In this document: piece after piece, positions 1 through 15,455 of the stretch | Layout: each line of letters starts with the position of its first letter | How positions within the stretch are numbered: position 1 is the first letter of the stretch | NCBI RefSeq assembly: GCF_022581195.2 | Contig: NC_061462.1 | Coordinates: 8,122,001 to 8,186,000, forward strand | Length of the DNA: 64,000 bases | Direction of reading: 5' to 3' | DNA from: Helicoverpa zea | Lineage: Eukaryota > Arthropoda > Insecta > Lepidoptera > Noctuidae | Translations under genes and position numbers: made by a program | The notes under the pieces: generated by a model | Seen by the model: only the letters and a program-made list of their open reading frames with translations | Told to the model about the DNA's origin: nothing | Database searches by the model: none

Positions 1-3000
1 TCGCGTTTAAATAAATTATTTTCGGTATTCTCTTTTATAAAACGAGCAAAAACTCCTGTATTTGTTCGCAATTTAATTCAATTACCACTTCGAAAAATTA
101 GGCTTATTGGTTCATAAATTCTCAATAGAACATTAATTTTCATTTGTCAGTCAATATTTTGTAGCGCCCCTAATTCTTTCCAGCGTTATTGGATGTTGGA
201 ACACTGTGCACCTAACTCAATACTGAAGAACACGTGACCGCAGTAGATTGACGACTCTCCTGTGTCTCTGTAATTAAGTTTTACCACACTGTGCAATACC
301 GTGCGTGGGCCACATAGCTACTACATATTTGTTGTGTATTAGGCCTGAGGTGAAGATGCCTACTATGGTTATTTATTTAGGGTACTATGCAGTTTTTGCG
401 CTCAGTTATTTAGAATGGACCACGCATGCAATTTAGTTTTTTACCACAGAACATTCTCTCTGCCATACAAATTGAGAACGACTTTTTTACGTACTTAGCA
501 AAATTGTTATCTCTTCATTGTTTAAATACAATTATCTCAAAAATCTCCCACATTTGAAAATGTTTACAGAAAGGAAATGACAGCTGACTCGAAAGATTCT
601 ATCGACAAAATATATCTTTCCGTTAGAAGCTGTTGAGTGCAGATAAATAAACCGGCTCACAATGGAATGTTTCTTTGAAGCCAAGTGAATTTCATATCGG
701 CTTATGTTATTCAACTTTCGTAAAAATATGTATGATGCATTTTACTTTAGAAAATGTACTAATCATGACAGTAATAATAGCCAAAATGACAGATGCAAAT
801 GGCGCCATGTAGTACGTAGGACAACTGGTAACGCAGTAAATTACCCTTGCAGTACCCTACAACGTTGTACACTACGCACATTCAACTGTTTGCAACGTCA
901 CCAACACAACGTTCTGCTCATCCTATCAACTATGCACCTTATAAAACACATTTTTATATAATTAATGATTTTCCGATATTAAAAAACCTGACATAAATTA
1001 TGATCGTTATTAATATTGAACATTACTATATCTTTATAGACACTTAAGCTTATTATAGGCAATACGATAAAAAGTATGCCTTTATAGGCAGTTAAAGCAA
1101 TAAGCGTCTGCACTAACCCTACAATTCCAACTGCGGGCCATTCGGACCACATTTAAGAAAATAATTCTGGAGAGCGTCAATTCAAAACATTTATCCAGTT
1201 GCTTCAGTTGACTGACGTACCTAATTACGATTTTACACTTATTATACGCCAATAAACAAAACCTTGGTATTGTGAGGATCGGTCGGTTCACTCGCAACGG
1301 GGGGAGTAAAGGAGGTACCACCCTCTACAAAATTATGTACGACGAACTGGGACTAATATATCAAGGGGAGGACGTGCCAGACTAAGGAGACTGGGTATTA
1401 TAGGGTGGGCCGGTGGAATACTTAAGAACCCTGGTGACACCCCATTAAAACACACGTCCCGCATTTTTGGCCAGACGTTTTAATTTCGGCCCAAACGCGA
1501 ATTGGATTAGGTCCGGAATTTGTGGTGTACATTTTAAAATTGGGTGTGCGTTGTGAGGGTTAAAATTGAGACTCTTAATTTAAATATTTTTTTATGAAGT
1601 AGATAGTACGCTGCATTAACGTAGTGGGTCATTGCATGTCAAGGCGGCAGTTATCTGTTTATTTCACACTTCAAATGGGTAAAAATGCCAATTAAAACGT
1701 GCATAAAGACGGTTTATTCTCGACCACCGTGTGTCAAAGAATTTATTTAAATAGTATTGAGTCATAGACGCAGCTTTATCCGCATGTACGTTATTGCGTT
1801 CAAATGCAACGTAAACGGTTGCAACCGGCAGATATTACACGAAACGAGGCGTGAAACACGCGGCGCTCGCAGGACGCATCCGGAATCATAATTCCAAAAT
1901 AACTTCCATCCGTTCCCCTTCCATCCCCCCCACTTCACACACCCTCTTGCCGCACTTTTTTTGGGTAAACTGGAATCCCCGTCCCACCGTTAATTCCCAA
2001 GATAGACATAATTTGGAATTGGATCCATCTATCGCGCGTACCTCCGAACAAAAATAAGTTAGCGCGCGGTACACGGCCGATTTATGTGGGCGAAAACAAA
2101 GCGGCCGGTTGTACATATATTTTGTGAGCATAGAGAGACTTATCAATGATTTTAAACTTTTATCATAGAATCTGTAGCCAAATAATGCACAGTTATGTTT
2201 GTTATGTTATTCACAAATTCAAATCAGGTCCCAGCAGCTTAAATCAATAAAGATTACAAAATATTTTCAACAAGTGAAAAATTTATGGAATTAATTTATT
2301 TAAACATGTTTAAAGCGCCGCGATTTATGTAATTTCTCGGAGGTTTAATTTTATGACAAAAAACAGCATCTAAAAGATAAAAACGACTAGAAAGTAGCCA
2401 TCAAACAATTTTTTTTACGAGAGATCCTTACGCTTAACAGGTCATAAAACGAGTCATAAACGCGGGCGCGTCCATTCACAAAATACTCTATGTTTACTTA
2501 CCGTTTTAAATGCAAATACGATTACGGCTGGTGTCACAGTTACAGATGTTAAAAAAACACTGTTTACCCAATTTTCGGCCATATTGTTTAATATTTACTT
2601 GGAATAAAATATGAATTTCCCGTAGCATATAATATTGTAAAGCCACACTCGAGACCGATGACGTTGCACAGACATCGCAGAAGTATATGCGCGTTTTTTA
2701 TTTCACCTTTGACACTTTAATCCAATTTGTTTCCTTACATACCACCCAAGGGATAGGGGAAGAATTTTGTCCTTATAATTGTTATTTTGAATTTAAATTT
2801 TCCATTTTTATTTATTGGCAGCTCGGTCCCTAAAGTACGAAGGCTTTTTCATACATTTTTACGCGTTTTAATTTTTTGCGACGCAAAAAACAGACGTTAA
2901 TTTACATATTTATGAGAACGTGATTACTCATCAGCACAGTTAATAAGATAAGTTTATTCATGGCCAAAACAAACTTTGTTTATTTCTCGTTGCATTTTTT

Positions 3001-6000
3001 TACTGAAGGCGGTCACAATATTTTAGTAATGAAAACGCAAGTGATTACTAGAGAATACTTGAGTCACCGCACTATCGACTGCCACATAATTTACGACTAG
3101 AATAATTGTTTGAATCTGAATAATTTATACGTGTTTGAGTCATTTATATTTTTGCAAAGGAATACATAGTTCACGTTGCCGAATGTTAACCCGTAAGTGG
3201 TCCTGATGGCTTTCGAGGTCGGCCTACCGATTCTTTTTATAGCCAACTAAGAAAATTGGCTCATTAATCTTAAAGATAAATGTCCAGCCACTATTCGGCC
3301 CATCTTATCAGCGAACAGAATGAATGGAAGTGTGGTATACCTACGAATTTTGATAGAATTTGGAACTTTTTGGTGTTTTTCTCGTAGCTTTTATGGTTTT
3401 ATGGGCGCTTACAGTAGTTGTTCCTGAATCACAATGACCCTATAACGTCGATTAAATGTAACATATTGCAGAAAGATTTGCGATACCTGTTCGGTAGAGA
3501 ATTTAGGAGACATGCATAAATCTATAGAAACATAATAGATACTGATGTTAAAAAGGCGTTGAACAAAGAATTCTATTACTTAGCAGATAAGCAGAATTGA
3601 GGTTTATGTGAGAGTGGTGTGGCTGTCGTGGCTCACGACCGCGCCCTATGTCGTCAGATGTCGCCCAGCTAATTGTCAGCTCGCTGACACGAGTGTCCGA
3701 CAGCCGCACTCGACACCATACACGTATAAGTATCTTAACGCTGCCCTGCACTGCGCATAAATAAAGGAACAACAAAGTTGTGTTGCCCGCCATTTTAGAC
3801 CTCTAACATTTACTCTTTCACACAAGAATTTGGTATCACGTCTTATTTTTGTTAATTTAGTGCTCGTTTGAGTCTGCTTGTATCTAGTGAAGTTGCCAAG
3901 CTCCTAAATAAATATCCAGCAATTTATAATAATCTCCACTGAAATGTGTAAATTAGACTGTTATTTACTGACTTGTTACGATTAAAGCTCAATTCAAATG
4001 TAAGTATACTGTGAAAATTCCGTGAAAATGGCCGTTGTTTCTAAGAAATATAGATTTAGACCGTTAACTTTTGCAGAAGCGATATAAATATTACGCTTAA
4101 TTAAGTCATAAAATGGTTGTTTTATAACAATAACACATTTAAAAATAACTATTTCAACGCTTTGATGTTTACAGACATGATTTTGAAACACTAATACAGA
4201 GTTTTCACGCCATATATAAGTAGCAAGTTTATGTTTCGTCAAAATTTAGCGTGTATTTGTTAAGAGTCGTTAGAGTAGTAAAAAGCCATATTTATGTAAT
4301 GTAGAACATAAATATTTCGCCATTTTGTGGGGGCGTGATACAGTGAAAACCTGCTCTTAGTTTTCATTCAGCCTTTTCTGGCATTCCATTCTTCCATTAT
4401 ATCCAAGTATCAAAAATATGTCAAAATTACAAATATTCACTTTAGTACATAGTTCACATATTATTTTATTTTTTCTGAAAGATAATCCCAAAGCCCAAAA
4501 ACATAACCACCCAAGAAACAAAGTTCACCAAATAAACTTTCCACCAGGTATACCTACTAGAGCATAATTAAAAAGAAAGAAAATTCTTTGGAAAGAAACA
4601 ATCGCGCTTGGAAAGGAAGCAAGTGTCGCGAAGAAGTCGTGAGCTGAAACTTCTTCACATAAATCGGCGGCAACGAGTTAACCCGGCACTAGAGTTGAAC
4701 AAACTCGGCCAACACACTGCTGCACTTTTGTTTATTTTAAAGAATTAGGCGTTGGGCAGTTTAGGGTTACCTTTTTTTGGGCCATTCATTTGTTTGTGAT
4801 GTATTGTCGTTTGTTCTAGTAGCTGATATTGGTGATTGTTTTGGCCATATGTGGGACAAAATCTAGGTTCCATGCTATCAGTTCTTTTAAGCAATGCTCC
4901 TTATTAATTTCGATTGCTTATCAAGTATTTTGGTTTTGCAATAATCAGGGAAAAATTCGGTAGTGACATAGCACTTGCAGTAATTAAAAAGAATGTGTGC
5001 AGGTGGTCCTATATTCGTCACTCTGTCAGTTTCATTAATACTGCCTGTCTCTGTACTTATTTATATCGTTGTTAAATATATTATAGAAGAAATAAAAGAC
5101 CTTATTCTAGATAACTGAAAGCGGACTGACGTAGTGATACGCGTAAACCTTTCAGTCAACGTCTTCATCCAGAGAGAGATTACACATTATCTAACTTGTT
5201 ATCGCGCCAACGAACAGTGACTGATTCGGGTTCAGAAATAAATGTTACTAGGCCAGGATATATGAGGAAATTGTTGTTAAATAAAACCCACCAAAATAGC
5301 TAAGCAAGTAATAAGCAAGTGGACTCCTGAATTTGATTAAAAATAATAATTTGTGGGAACCACTCCTATCTGAATGAGCTGTTAGGAAAACTGGTGACGC
5401 GGTACAATGCATAAATCGTGCAAAACATAGGTACTTCATACTTTACAGGACTGTCAATAATGGCTATCGAGAAGTAGATTCGCTCATTCAGCAGTGCATT
5501 TGGTCCGGTCGGCATAAGTCACGCTGACCGCCCCGAACCACGGCCAGCAGACAAAAGCCGAAGCGCTTCGTGTTCAATCATTTCGGCTGTTTATTCGAAA
5601 TTTATTCTGTCGGGGAAATACGAATGAGTAGTGGGCTAGTGAGGCGATAAATCGTGTCGATGTCGCGACGTGTCGCGCGTCGGGTTAAAAGCTCGATAAC
5701 CGAGACGGGCACACACCTACCCGCGCCAACAATAACCTCTCGCTTTGTTTTATTTCTGAACGTTCCAACGCGGCCCGACCAGATATCCGCCAAGTATTTT
5801 ATGCATAAAAATATCGATATATAATTGCTTCATTACGTCCCTGTGTTGGTGAGTAAAATATGTGGGAGTCACACACAGGTGGCTCTTTTCGTGAAGCATT
5901 TTCGAACCCTCAATTAAGCTCTTATCGAACTAATTAGAAGTTTATTATCATTTTCCGTGACGCGTTAAAGATTACATTCACGAAAAATACGCCGCTGTAA

Positions 6001-9000
6001 TTACCCCGCGATAACTACCGCACAGTTATATTTTACTTTATACAGTTGTAGAAATATTATCACAAAAAGTTTCGCGCCGCTCTTATTTAGACGTTCATTC
6101 GTACATAAAACGAGGCTTTTTGAATTGATTATGTGAAAACTGTGGTAGCAGCAACTTGCATGGTTGCCAAAGCAGTTATTTTTGTCTATTAAATATTTTA
6201 CGTGCCATTGTCTTTTTAATTAGAGTCTTTAATCTTAACTTTTTTGTAGCGTTTGGTGTAATTGTTTAGTTGTTTGAGTGGGTGTGAGTTTATAATTACA
6301 TAGTGGTGTTAAGCGTGAGGCAGAACACCCTGTAGCGGCCAGAAAGGCGAGTTCTGTGGTGTCTGTCGGTTCTCGCAGTGTCGCTATCGTTGTATCGCCT
6401 CTGCCACGCCGTTTGCTTTATGGTGCCAGCTTGGGTGTAATATTTCTTAGGGATCGCACGCCATGATTCATTCCGTGTCACTTTTTAACTTTTCGAACGT
6501 ACCTGTAATGAAGGTAGAAGGCAGATAATAGAATTTAAAAGTGGAACTTGGAATTTCGCTTTGAATTTTTGTTTTTCAACAAATTACGGCTGTTGAAATG
6601 TAAACAGGCCGCTTGAAATCAGTCAGCAATAAGTTTTTAATTGGAATCGGATTTGTAATATTAATTGTACGATTGCGTTGAAATTTTCGTTAAAATAGTA
6701 ATTGGATTAATGTATCCTCTTTGTTTCAGCAGTAATAATAACAAGTAAGGCATGTATCGTAGGTAAATACTAAAGTATGTGGCTTGAAGGCTTGAAATTG
6801 AGCGAGCGGCCGCGCCTGCGCCGCTTGTCAGTTATAATTGGCTGAACTTGTCGACCGAGTCGTAGCGATTTTTTTACTTTTTCTCCCTACACTGCCATTA
6901 CTCTTCGTCTCCCGGGAGAGACGTAAATTGCGAACATACAGCTCGTGGAAACAAGCATTGATGTGACGTATGAATAGGTACACGACCATTGTTATGTATT
7001 ATTAAAATTCAAATTCCAGATGAAATTTCTAAACGCTGGGGGTTCCGATGTTCATATTAATTGGTTTTATGAAAACATCGTGCAGTACACGTAATTTGTT
7101 GGTTGATATTTGAATATTAGATGGGGTATGGTATTGTAAACGGGAGTCTAGAATATCTGGTGCATTAAAATGAGATACCATTTTCGTCTTAATCGGAGGT
7201 TAAGGCGAGTTGTACACAAAAGGGTACACGTTGTGGGACAATGTTCAGTGTTCATTGTGCTAGTACCAGTGGCAGCTGGATCCTGGCACTTTACATAATT
7301 CATACATAATCGCTTTGCATATCGACAACATGTGACATGTGTTGCTTTTTGTACTGAACGGGGATTTGTTTTTGTTGACGTAGCAACTGATAAAACTGCG
7401 TACTGAATAATGATGTGCTCGTCAATATGTTCTAGAATGGACATAAAGAGTATTTAAGTTAAATGTATTCTCTTTTTCTAAATAATGCAAAAAAATATTA
7501 TCATAACCGAAGATTATGGAACAGTTATGACATTAGCAATAAAAATATCTAGTTTCTTACCAACTAGTTTTTATGCAGATAAACCTGTTCAAATTTCGAG
7601 AGTCGTTTTACTCACTATATTATTCCGAAGCAGACGTAAACAAAAATAATGCTTAAAAGGCGAAAAAAATCTCCATCTTAAGCGCTTTCTAGAATATACT
7701 TTCCTGATTTTAAATGCAACTATCTGGTGGTAGTATCATTAGTTTTCTTAAAGCGTTACAGCTTAACTTAAGCCAGTAAATAGCATTCGCGGCGGAGTCC
7801 AAAAATGCATTTGGTCTGTAATAAATAATACATGAACCTATTTATGGGGACCTCATTAAGTTGGTGGGTTTTATACGACCCTTTGGTTTCCGTTGTTTGC
7901 TGAATTAAGGGACTGTGTTATGTAATCTTAGAATATTATCAAGGTATTCTTTATTGAATAATGTTGCAAAAACGGCATAAAATAACATTAAAACAAGCGT
8001 CATTGTATCAAGTTCAATACTTACTTATTTAAACTAAGAAACGCACTTTAAACAGATAAATGTTTTAATATACATTACAAAGAAAAAGATTTACCTAACA
8101 GGCGCAAAAACCTACATTCGGATTTATAACTTTTTTAGTTCCAAATTGCATTGTTAGAAAATGTTATCCAATCTAAAAATTTATTACTCCTTCTTATACC
8201 TACCTCTATCCATTCCAGTCAGTTCATTATTAAGTTAAAAGTTAAGTTTTCAGTTAGTTCGCAATTAGTTAGCCGCTACCGTGCTTTTAATGAGCATTTC
8301 TTTGTTCTCAAACCAATTGTTTAACTCTTTTGTTGTTATTCTTTAATTAATCCTTGTTTTTAGATGCGTTCGTTACGAACTTAACCACTTTTAATTGTGG
8401 TGGCAATTTCTTTTATTGAAAATCGATAATACGTGTGTGAATTTTTTTGGTAGACTTTCCTTTTAAACTGTATTCTGCCATTGAATGGGTATCAAGTTAC
8501 TTATGTGGAATACCAATTCTCATCGTTAATTTTTCAAAGTATTTTGTAAAAACATCGAAAAATAATTTTATAATGCTACATTAGTATAAAGCCTTACTAT
8601 TTTATATAAAAAAAATGCCTAATCTACTAGACATATAATTAAAATGGCATCCCGTTCTGTCCGACTAGTCCCAAATCAACCCACTTATGTTACACCAATT
8701 TTCTTCCACCCTTTAATTTTCATGTTAACATTGAAAAACGAAACTATCTTCCAGTTAGTTAACATAAACTAAGTACAGTATTGATGTAGGCAATATTTCA
8801 CAGATAGATGATTACAATCTCATGTTTATTAAGTAATAAATCGTTAGTTTAAATCGATTTTATATCGAGTTAGGTTTATTTTAATTTTTATGTGGGGAAA
8901 AAATAGAAAAAAGTGGAGAAGTTTTTTTTATTACCAAGCATTCAATTAATTCACTGGGTAAATAAAACTTTAAGTTAAGACCGTTTACGCTATAAGGTGT

Positions 9001-12000
9001 ATTTTTACGTTTCTTTTTACCTTATTAAAAAATTGGTTTGATTGAAAAGTTAGGTTAGTTAATAATAGTTTAGGTTAAAAAAAAAATCAATACCTAACGA
9101 AATACCGACTTCAGATAAAAAAATAACAGTCATTCTTCACAATTTTTCATAACATTTAATCCTCTGCTTATCTCAAAAAGCTTACCCCACTTCGTTATCT
9201 CAATTTGTAACAGAGAACGCATTCAGGAACAGTTTACACAATCGTTTCCACTCGGATACAGCAGCAATTAAGAACAATTCATACTACAACATTGCGTTGT
9301 CAACGCATACACTTATCAGTTTGACCTCCTAGCACCTTTGACTGATTTGCACTAAGATACAACGACCAATGATCGCAGACCTACCCTCCCCCCCTTTAGG
9401 CATACTGTGTCCTAACTCTCAGAGGAAAGTGTGGGTGTTTCTAAGGTCTGATTAAATTGGTGGTTACATTATAACAAGTCCGTAGAAATTGTGACAGATC
9501 GAAAGCAACGTCGGCCGTAATCTCAAATTGATTGACGTTTAATTGTTAAATTAATTGTCGTGATATAAGAGCCGTGTTTACGGTTTGAATTAATTTTAGA
9601 AATTGATGTTATGTAAGGAAGTTAGTTCTAGGACGATGCCCTATGCGTAATAGTGTTTTGCTTTTGGTTTTCTGGGAATGTAGATGCTTTAACTTTAACA
9701 TTGTATTTATCATATTAATATGCTTTTTTAAGTATATCTTCGTCAGAACATACACGGTACAGAATATATTCGTGTCAAAAGATATTAATAAAATTCATCT
9801 AAAATTGATTCAAATCAATCTAAAGTTTGTGGGAGGAGTTTGTGTAATTTGATATTTTGGCTTTGATTAAATGTATTTGGTGCAGCTACCTCAAGTTGTG
9901 ACCTTTGTTAAACAACCAAGCCTACTGTATAATATGAACCAAGAAACTCATGACATTACAGATAAAAGATAGCTTGTTTGTAGATAAGATAGCTTGTAGA
10001 TATTAAGCCAAGCTAAACGTTACATAAAATATCGTTAGCCGCACTAAAATTTAACTAACAACTTAATTCAAACATAAATACACAATTTTGATTTAATTAA
10101 TTCATTAATTTCTATGCAGCGGTCTATGGAGAATTTTATTCAACCAATTCTGAAGTTGATAATAGTCTGTGGGTAATTGCCATGGAATACCTCTGATACA
10201 GTTAAGATAGTAGATTTTATAACTGTGATAACGTAATTTTTTAATTAAGTAATGAACCTGAGATAGAGTTATGTAGATGGTCATTCACTTGCGCTTATGT
10301 GCTATGAAGAAAATGACTTGTTTGAACTTCCTTTATTAAGTAAGAGGTAGAGTTGATTTATCTACGCTGTAGTTTTTAAATTGGGTGGGTTAAAAGAACC
10401 GTAAATCTTAACTGAAAAGTTTTTAAAAGCAGAGGAGTCATCCACATAAATTGATAGCGTCGTCGTTGTAAGAGACAGACGTTCTGTGTTCAACCACAGG
10501 CTCCTAATATCACAGATGAAAGGAACTAGTCGGCGGCTTGTTAATGAGCACATGAGCTCCCTTGACCAAAGCGGTGCTTGGCGATATGCCAAGAAAACGC
10601 TAAAGAAGATCCCACTATAGGTGAATAAGGGACAAAAGAGAATTTACTCAATACAGTCTGAACTTGCAACTACATTTAACGCAACAAAACTAAATCGCTT
10701 ATGCATTTATGTCTTAAGTCAGGCCTATTTAATAATTCATAAGCAAGGCAGCTACACTCCAACATTTTTTCAGCGACAGTTTTCTTTTTGTGTGAAGTTT
10801 TATCGCATTTTCATGTAGACATAACGAGTTAGGCGCGGTCTTATCGAAAAAGTACACAAATACGTAAAGGAGCCAATTTAAATTCAGCCAAAACGTATTC
10901 GTTGGAAGTTGTTCGATCCGTCACGCTTCCCCACAATAAATCTCATCAGATACCCGCCCTAGTACAGCATAAATAAGGTGGATCTTGTTAAAAACTTGCG
11001 GGGGTAAAAAAAACGAACATTTTTCCGCCATTTTTAAAACGAGACGCTCCCCTTAAGGAAGCTTCCGTGGTTTCATAAATATGCAGATATGCCTTCACCT
11101 GGGCTAAAGCCACAAAATTTAGCTGAACAATTTATCGTAATAGAAATATTGTAAATACGTATACATCGTGCGAGCTTAAATAGATTTGTGTTGTGGCGTG
11201 CTTTCGCATAAGTAGCGTTCGTATCTCGCTCATTGCGCGTTGTGTGCGTAGGCCCTTAGTAAACGATTCGTTATTATCTGATAATGACTTCGTCCCCGAC
11301 CAACTAAAATACATTTTGAATTATGGTTCTAATTACATCGATTTTTAATAGCTGGTATAAATCTATACCTACAATTTTCCTATCTGAAATTACCTTCAAA
11401 TAACATGACTGAATATAGTATGTAGGGACCCAACGTGTCACCATATTGACCATTTCATAAAAAACTTAAGTAAAAGATCTTAAGAAAATTAAGTAAAACA
11501 ACTTTTGTAATATGTATGTAAGTTAACATTACATATATCAAATAAAACGAAAACCCATGATACCCCAAATAAATCAAACACAAAACTTGTTTTTGACTTT
11601 TAAAAGAAAATAAAAGCGACAACGCAACTATCAAATAACACACAAAAGTCATCATAATATCTGTAACTTAGTTATATTGAAAGAAAATACCCAAACTTCA
11701 GAACAAGTGAAAATGAACTTTGAGACTGTAGCTGAAGGTTGATATTTGAATACATATAAAGTAATAAGAAGTCTGGAAAATGTACTTCTATTTGTAGACA
11801 TTGATTGAGTAGAAGAGATTTGTAAAAGTCAATATTAAGCATTTTGCTGGCGTCGTACACACCCACAAATGTAAACTAGGATTATATTTTTTGTTTGTTA
11901 CTGCCTATTAATCGTTTGCTATCAATCTTGAGCACCATTTGTTTAAATTAGTTTGGTGTGTTTTGAAAATTGCATCCTCTTGAAAATTTATTTTTAAACC

Positions 12001-15000
12001 CTATTTGCATTAGCTAATAAACTTAGGTACACCTGATTCAAGTTCTTACGTTTGCAGGTAGAATAAATATATTTCATAAATGTAGGGATGACATGGATAA
12101 GAAATTAAAAGGAATAAAAAATCAACCGAAAATAAACCCTAGAAAAACTTTCCTAACACTTTAGTTTCCAAACCAGACAGCAGAACCATTTTACAACCAG
12201 CCAAAATTACCAACTCAACGTCACTCTCATAAACTATTCCAGTCATAAATCAACTACTCAGTTGATATGTAGTTAAATAATTTCTTAGTCAATAAATTAG
12301 TCAAGATCCTATCAAGACGTTTGCGTTGTACGATTAGATATAGCAAGTAAATATATAACTAGCTATATGTATGTGTAGACAGGGAGTATATTAAAAGCAG
12401 AAACAGATATGCAATTATCTCATTAGTCATTAATTACTCAACGGGAACATGGGACATATCGAGTACATGTGGCATTCCTATTTATATACCCAGCTATGAA
12501 CTGGCACTTGGTACGTTTAGATCATAATACATCTATGATTTATATAATTTTGCGTCAGAACTATACATGATGTTTGTTATAATTATAGCAGATATTTATC
12601 ATTGTGTAAGTCACTTGTAATTGGTAGTTAATTGATAATACAATTTGCTTACTACATAACATAACTGCTAATCTAAGTAATCATAAACTTTAAACAAACT
12701 TGATAAATAAATGATTCAAGAAATTGAACGCATACTGAAAGCTCAGGAATTCCATTCCAATAATAATTAAAAACAGATCAAAATATAAACAAGAAATCTA
12801 TTGAAAGATCTAAAAGATATTTTTCACGGGCAAATAGTTGAAAGTATTCATAAAATTGGTTTTATATGTAGTAAAATACATTACGGTGAGTAAAGTTTTC
12901 CGATGCGTCAATAAGCATCAGTCAATCAACGCTTAGTGTCGGTACGCCCACCGATGCCGACCCACTGGCTACATTTCATTCAGCACTCCATACAAAAGCT
13001 ACATTATCTCATACAAACATTACATAACTCGGAAAACGCAGGTGTTAAAAGCGTATTAGAGCCAACAAACAGGGCGCTAAGCTTCGGGATTCGGCAGACC
13101 ATAGCTCGGTTAAAATGGCCGAAGATTAGCCGAAAGCGGGCCCCAGATATTAATGTTACAGCCAAAATATCAAAGGTTGGAACATAATTATGTAATAATT
13201 GGTCCTCTGATAACCCTACGATTTACATAAACGTATATCAAATAAACGAAAATCTCCATAAGTTTTAAGAACTCAATGCCATATGAGTGTTTGTGTAAAC
13301 AAAATGTCACTAAAATTAATGTAATTAATTGCCGTTTGAATTAATTAAAATATTTGTGTTTAATTTGCATACAATTTCGTTTGAAACAATGCACTAAACG
13401 AGCGATGTTTTCGTGACAAATGCCGGTGCTCGATACGAAGGGTTATTCTCATAATTGTTCTGTAATGCCCCACTCGTACGTTTACGGTTTACCTACGTGC
13501 GTTTAGTACAGGCTTGCCAAGTTTTTCTCAGAAACTAATCAATAATGTGAAGAGGTATTGAAAAGCGCACAACTGCTATAGCGTTTACACACGCTACTCC
13601 TTTGTTCATTTTTTCGATTTAGAATGAATTATAGAACGCCTCTGCTGCATTTAATTAGACAGCGTTGTTTATTGTTTCAATTTGGATTCATAAATTCATT
13701 TCTTGGTCGTTCTTCATTTGAATTTTAAGAGGATTCTTTTTGAAGAAACGTCCTTTTTCGGTTGTTTATTTGTCCAAATGTTTTAAAAGCGCCAAATATA
13801 AATAAGGTTTAATAAACGTCTCCGGATTTAGCCTTAGTCTCTGCTCGTATTACCTTGTTTATCCCCCGTTAATGTTACTTGCAAACTTTGACAATTTCGG
13901 TGACGTACGTATCCCGGTCCGGTTTCGTTAATTCTGCGTACGCCGGGCCCGCTTGAATTTGCATTTTGCACGCGTGATAAGTGGGCCGGATTACATGGGA
14001 TTCCCACCAACAGCCTCTGTTTGTTCTGAAATAAAGGGCTGTTAAACTTTTTTCATGGTAATTTGGGTCACCTTCAGAAGAAACGATCGTTGTTTTGTTT
14101 AAGTAGGCTTAGGTCCGGCCATTCGTTTAAATTAGAAGGAACATGCGTAAAGCTAATTTGATCAGATGTGCACTTGTTTTTTCTGTTTTTTACAAGGTTC
14201 ATCAAGCATCCCTATAAAGGAACTTGTGGAATGGCCGTGCAGAGAAAGTTTTGGACTGTAGCTAAATAAGTGACGTCCAGCGCGGAAGTTAGTCGGAAGT
14301 GGAGGGTATTTTTCTATCGAGTGATTAATGAAAGCCACCACATAGCAGTCCCGGCTGACTTCCAAAATTTCCACAGTAAATCTCGCCTTTCGTTTCGCTT
14401 CTTTTGCCCGCGGAAGACTTGGCACCGTATTTTATCTGTGTAATGCAAGCGTTGCACTGTAGCTAGGTAAATAGTAGTTGTATATATTTAATGTATTGCG
14501 AGCGACATTTCATTTTTATGGCCCTCTTATTATTCGTGCCGTCCATAATCTGAAAAGGCTCTGCATATCTGTGAAACACTGCGGGTAAAATGTTGAAATA
14601 GCTTTTAGGCGACCTCATCTTTGTTATTTGTTATATACCAACAATAATTACAATTATGTTGTATTACCTAATCTTCAAATAAACAAGTTCTTTAACCCCA
14701 TAGAATTTACAATCAAAATCATGAAAAAATAATAATTTAAGAAACAAAATTACATATAGGTAAATACTTAAATCTCTTGCATTTTAAGTAATCCATGTTA
14801 AGCTATCCGCAGTCCTATTTAGGATTCAAACTATTCCAAGCTCAACTTTCACAATATCACACTGCAGCGGAGTTTATCTACTTCTTTGTCTTCCCAGCCA
14901 AAGAAATACGCTGAAACTTTACTCATGTGAACTGAAATGTATTTATTGCTTATGCTTTTGTTAGTGTTCGGAATTCAATGTTTACTTTAATGCGGGTTTT

Positions 15001-15400
15001 GACACCTCTCTCAGTTTTAAAAGCATTTTACTCGTGTGCAAAATATTTACACTTGCTTAAAAATTTGAGCTACATCTACTGTAATATGATCAATATTCCA
15101 AAGCGTCAAAAGAGTTTCTACGTATATACAATAAAAATTTAAGAAGTACCTACTATCTACATAGACGTTTTAACTTAGAATACCTACTTACCAAATACAC
15201 TTTGTTTAATACCCACTTACATACCTATTGGAGGAGAGGAAAAAATTAAAAACGTTAGGCACACAACCTAAATGTGTACTAAGAAAACCTGTATACCTCA
15301 GGTACTAAATTAATTTCTAAAAAGATATAATTTATAATTTTTATGTGTCATTGAAATAACTCAAGTCATAGGTATATTCTTGAACCTATAAAACCTCAAA
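1..15400. other. Non-coding AT-rich stretch, no gene seen
   Basis: Only short open frames of up to about 100 codons occur here, on both strands, with no recognisable protein family. The DNA is mostly AT-rich and unique in appearance. Small CpG-containing patches occur near 1.85 kb, 5.5-5.8 kb, 6.80-6.83 kb and 13.9-14.0 kb. Two tandem TCATAAA words, similar to posterior Hox binding sites, lie at 2442-2460. I see no transposon with defined ends in this interval. Confidence 0.6.
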
Positions 15401-15403
15401 ATC

Positions 15404-15455
15404 TCACGCATGCGCCGTCGGCGGGCGGCTATTGTCCCATCCGGCGGCGCTCCAT
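15404..15455. promoter_or_regulatory. Small GC-rich patch in the intron
   Basis: About 50 bases of strongly GC- and CpG-rich sequence sit inside very AT-rich DNA. The patch includes a GCATGCGC word, which resembles an NRF1-type site, and a GCTCCATTTTA stretch at its right edge. Such an abrupt composition change within a Hox intron is typical of a short regulatory element, but there is no direct proof of function. Confidence 0.3.
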
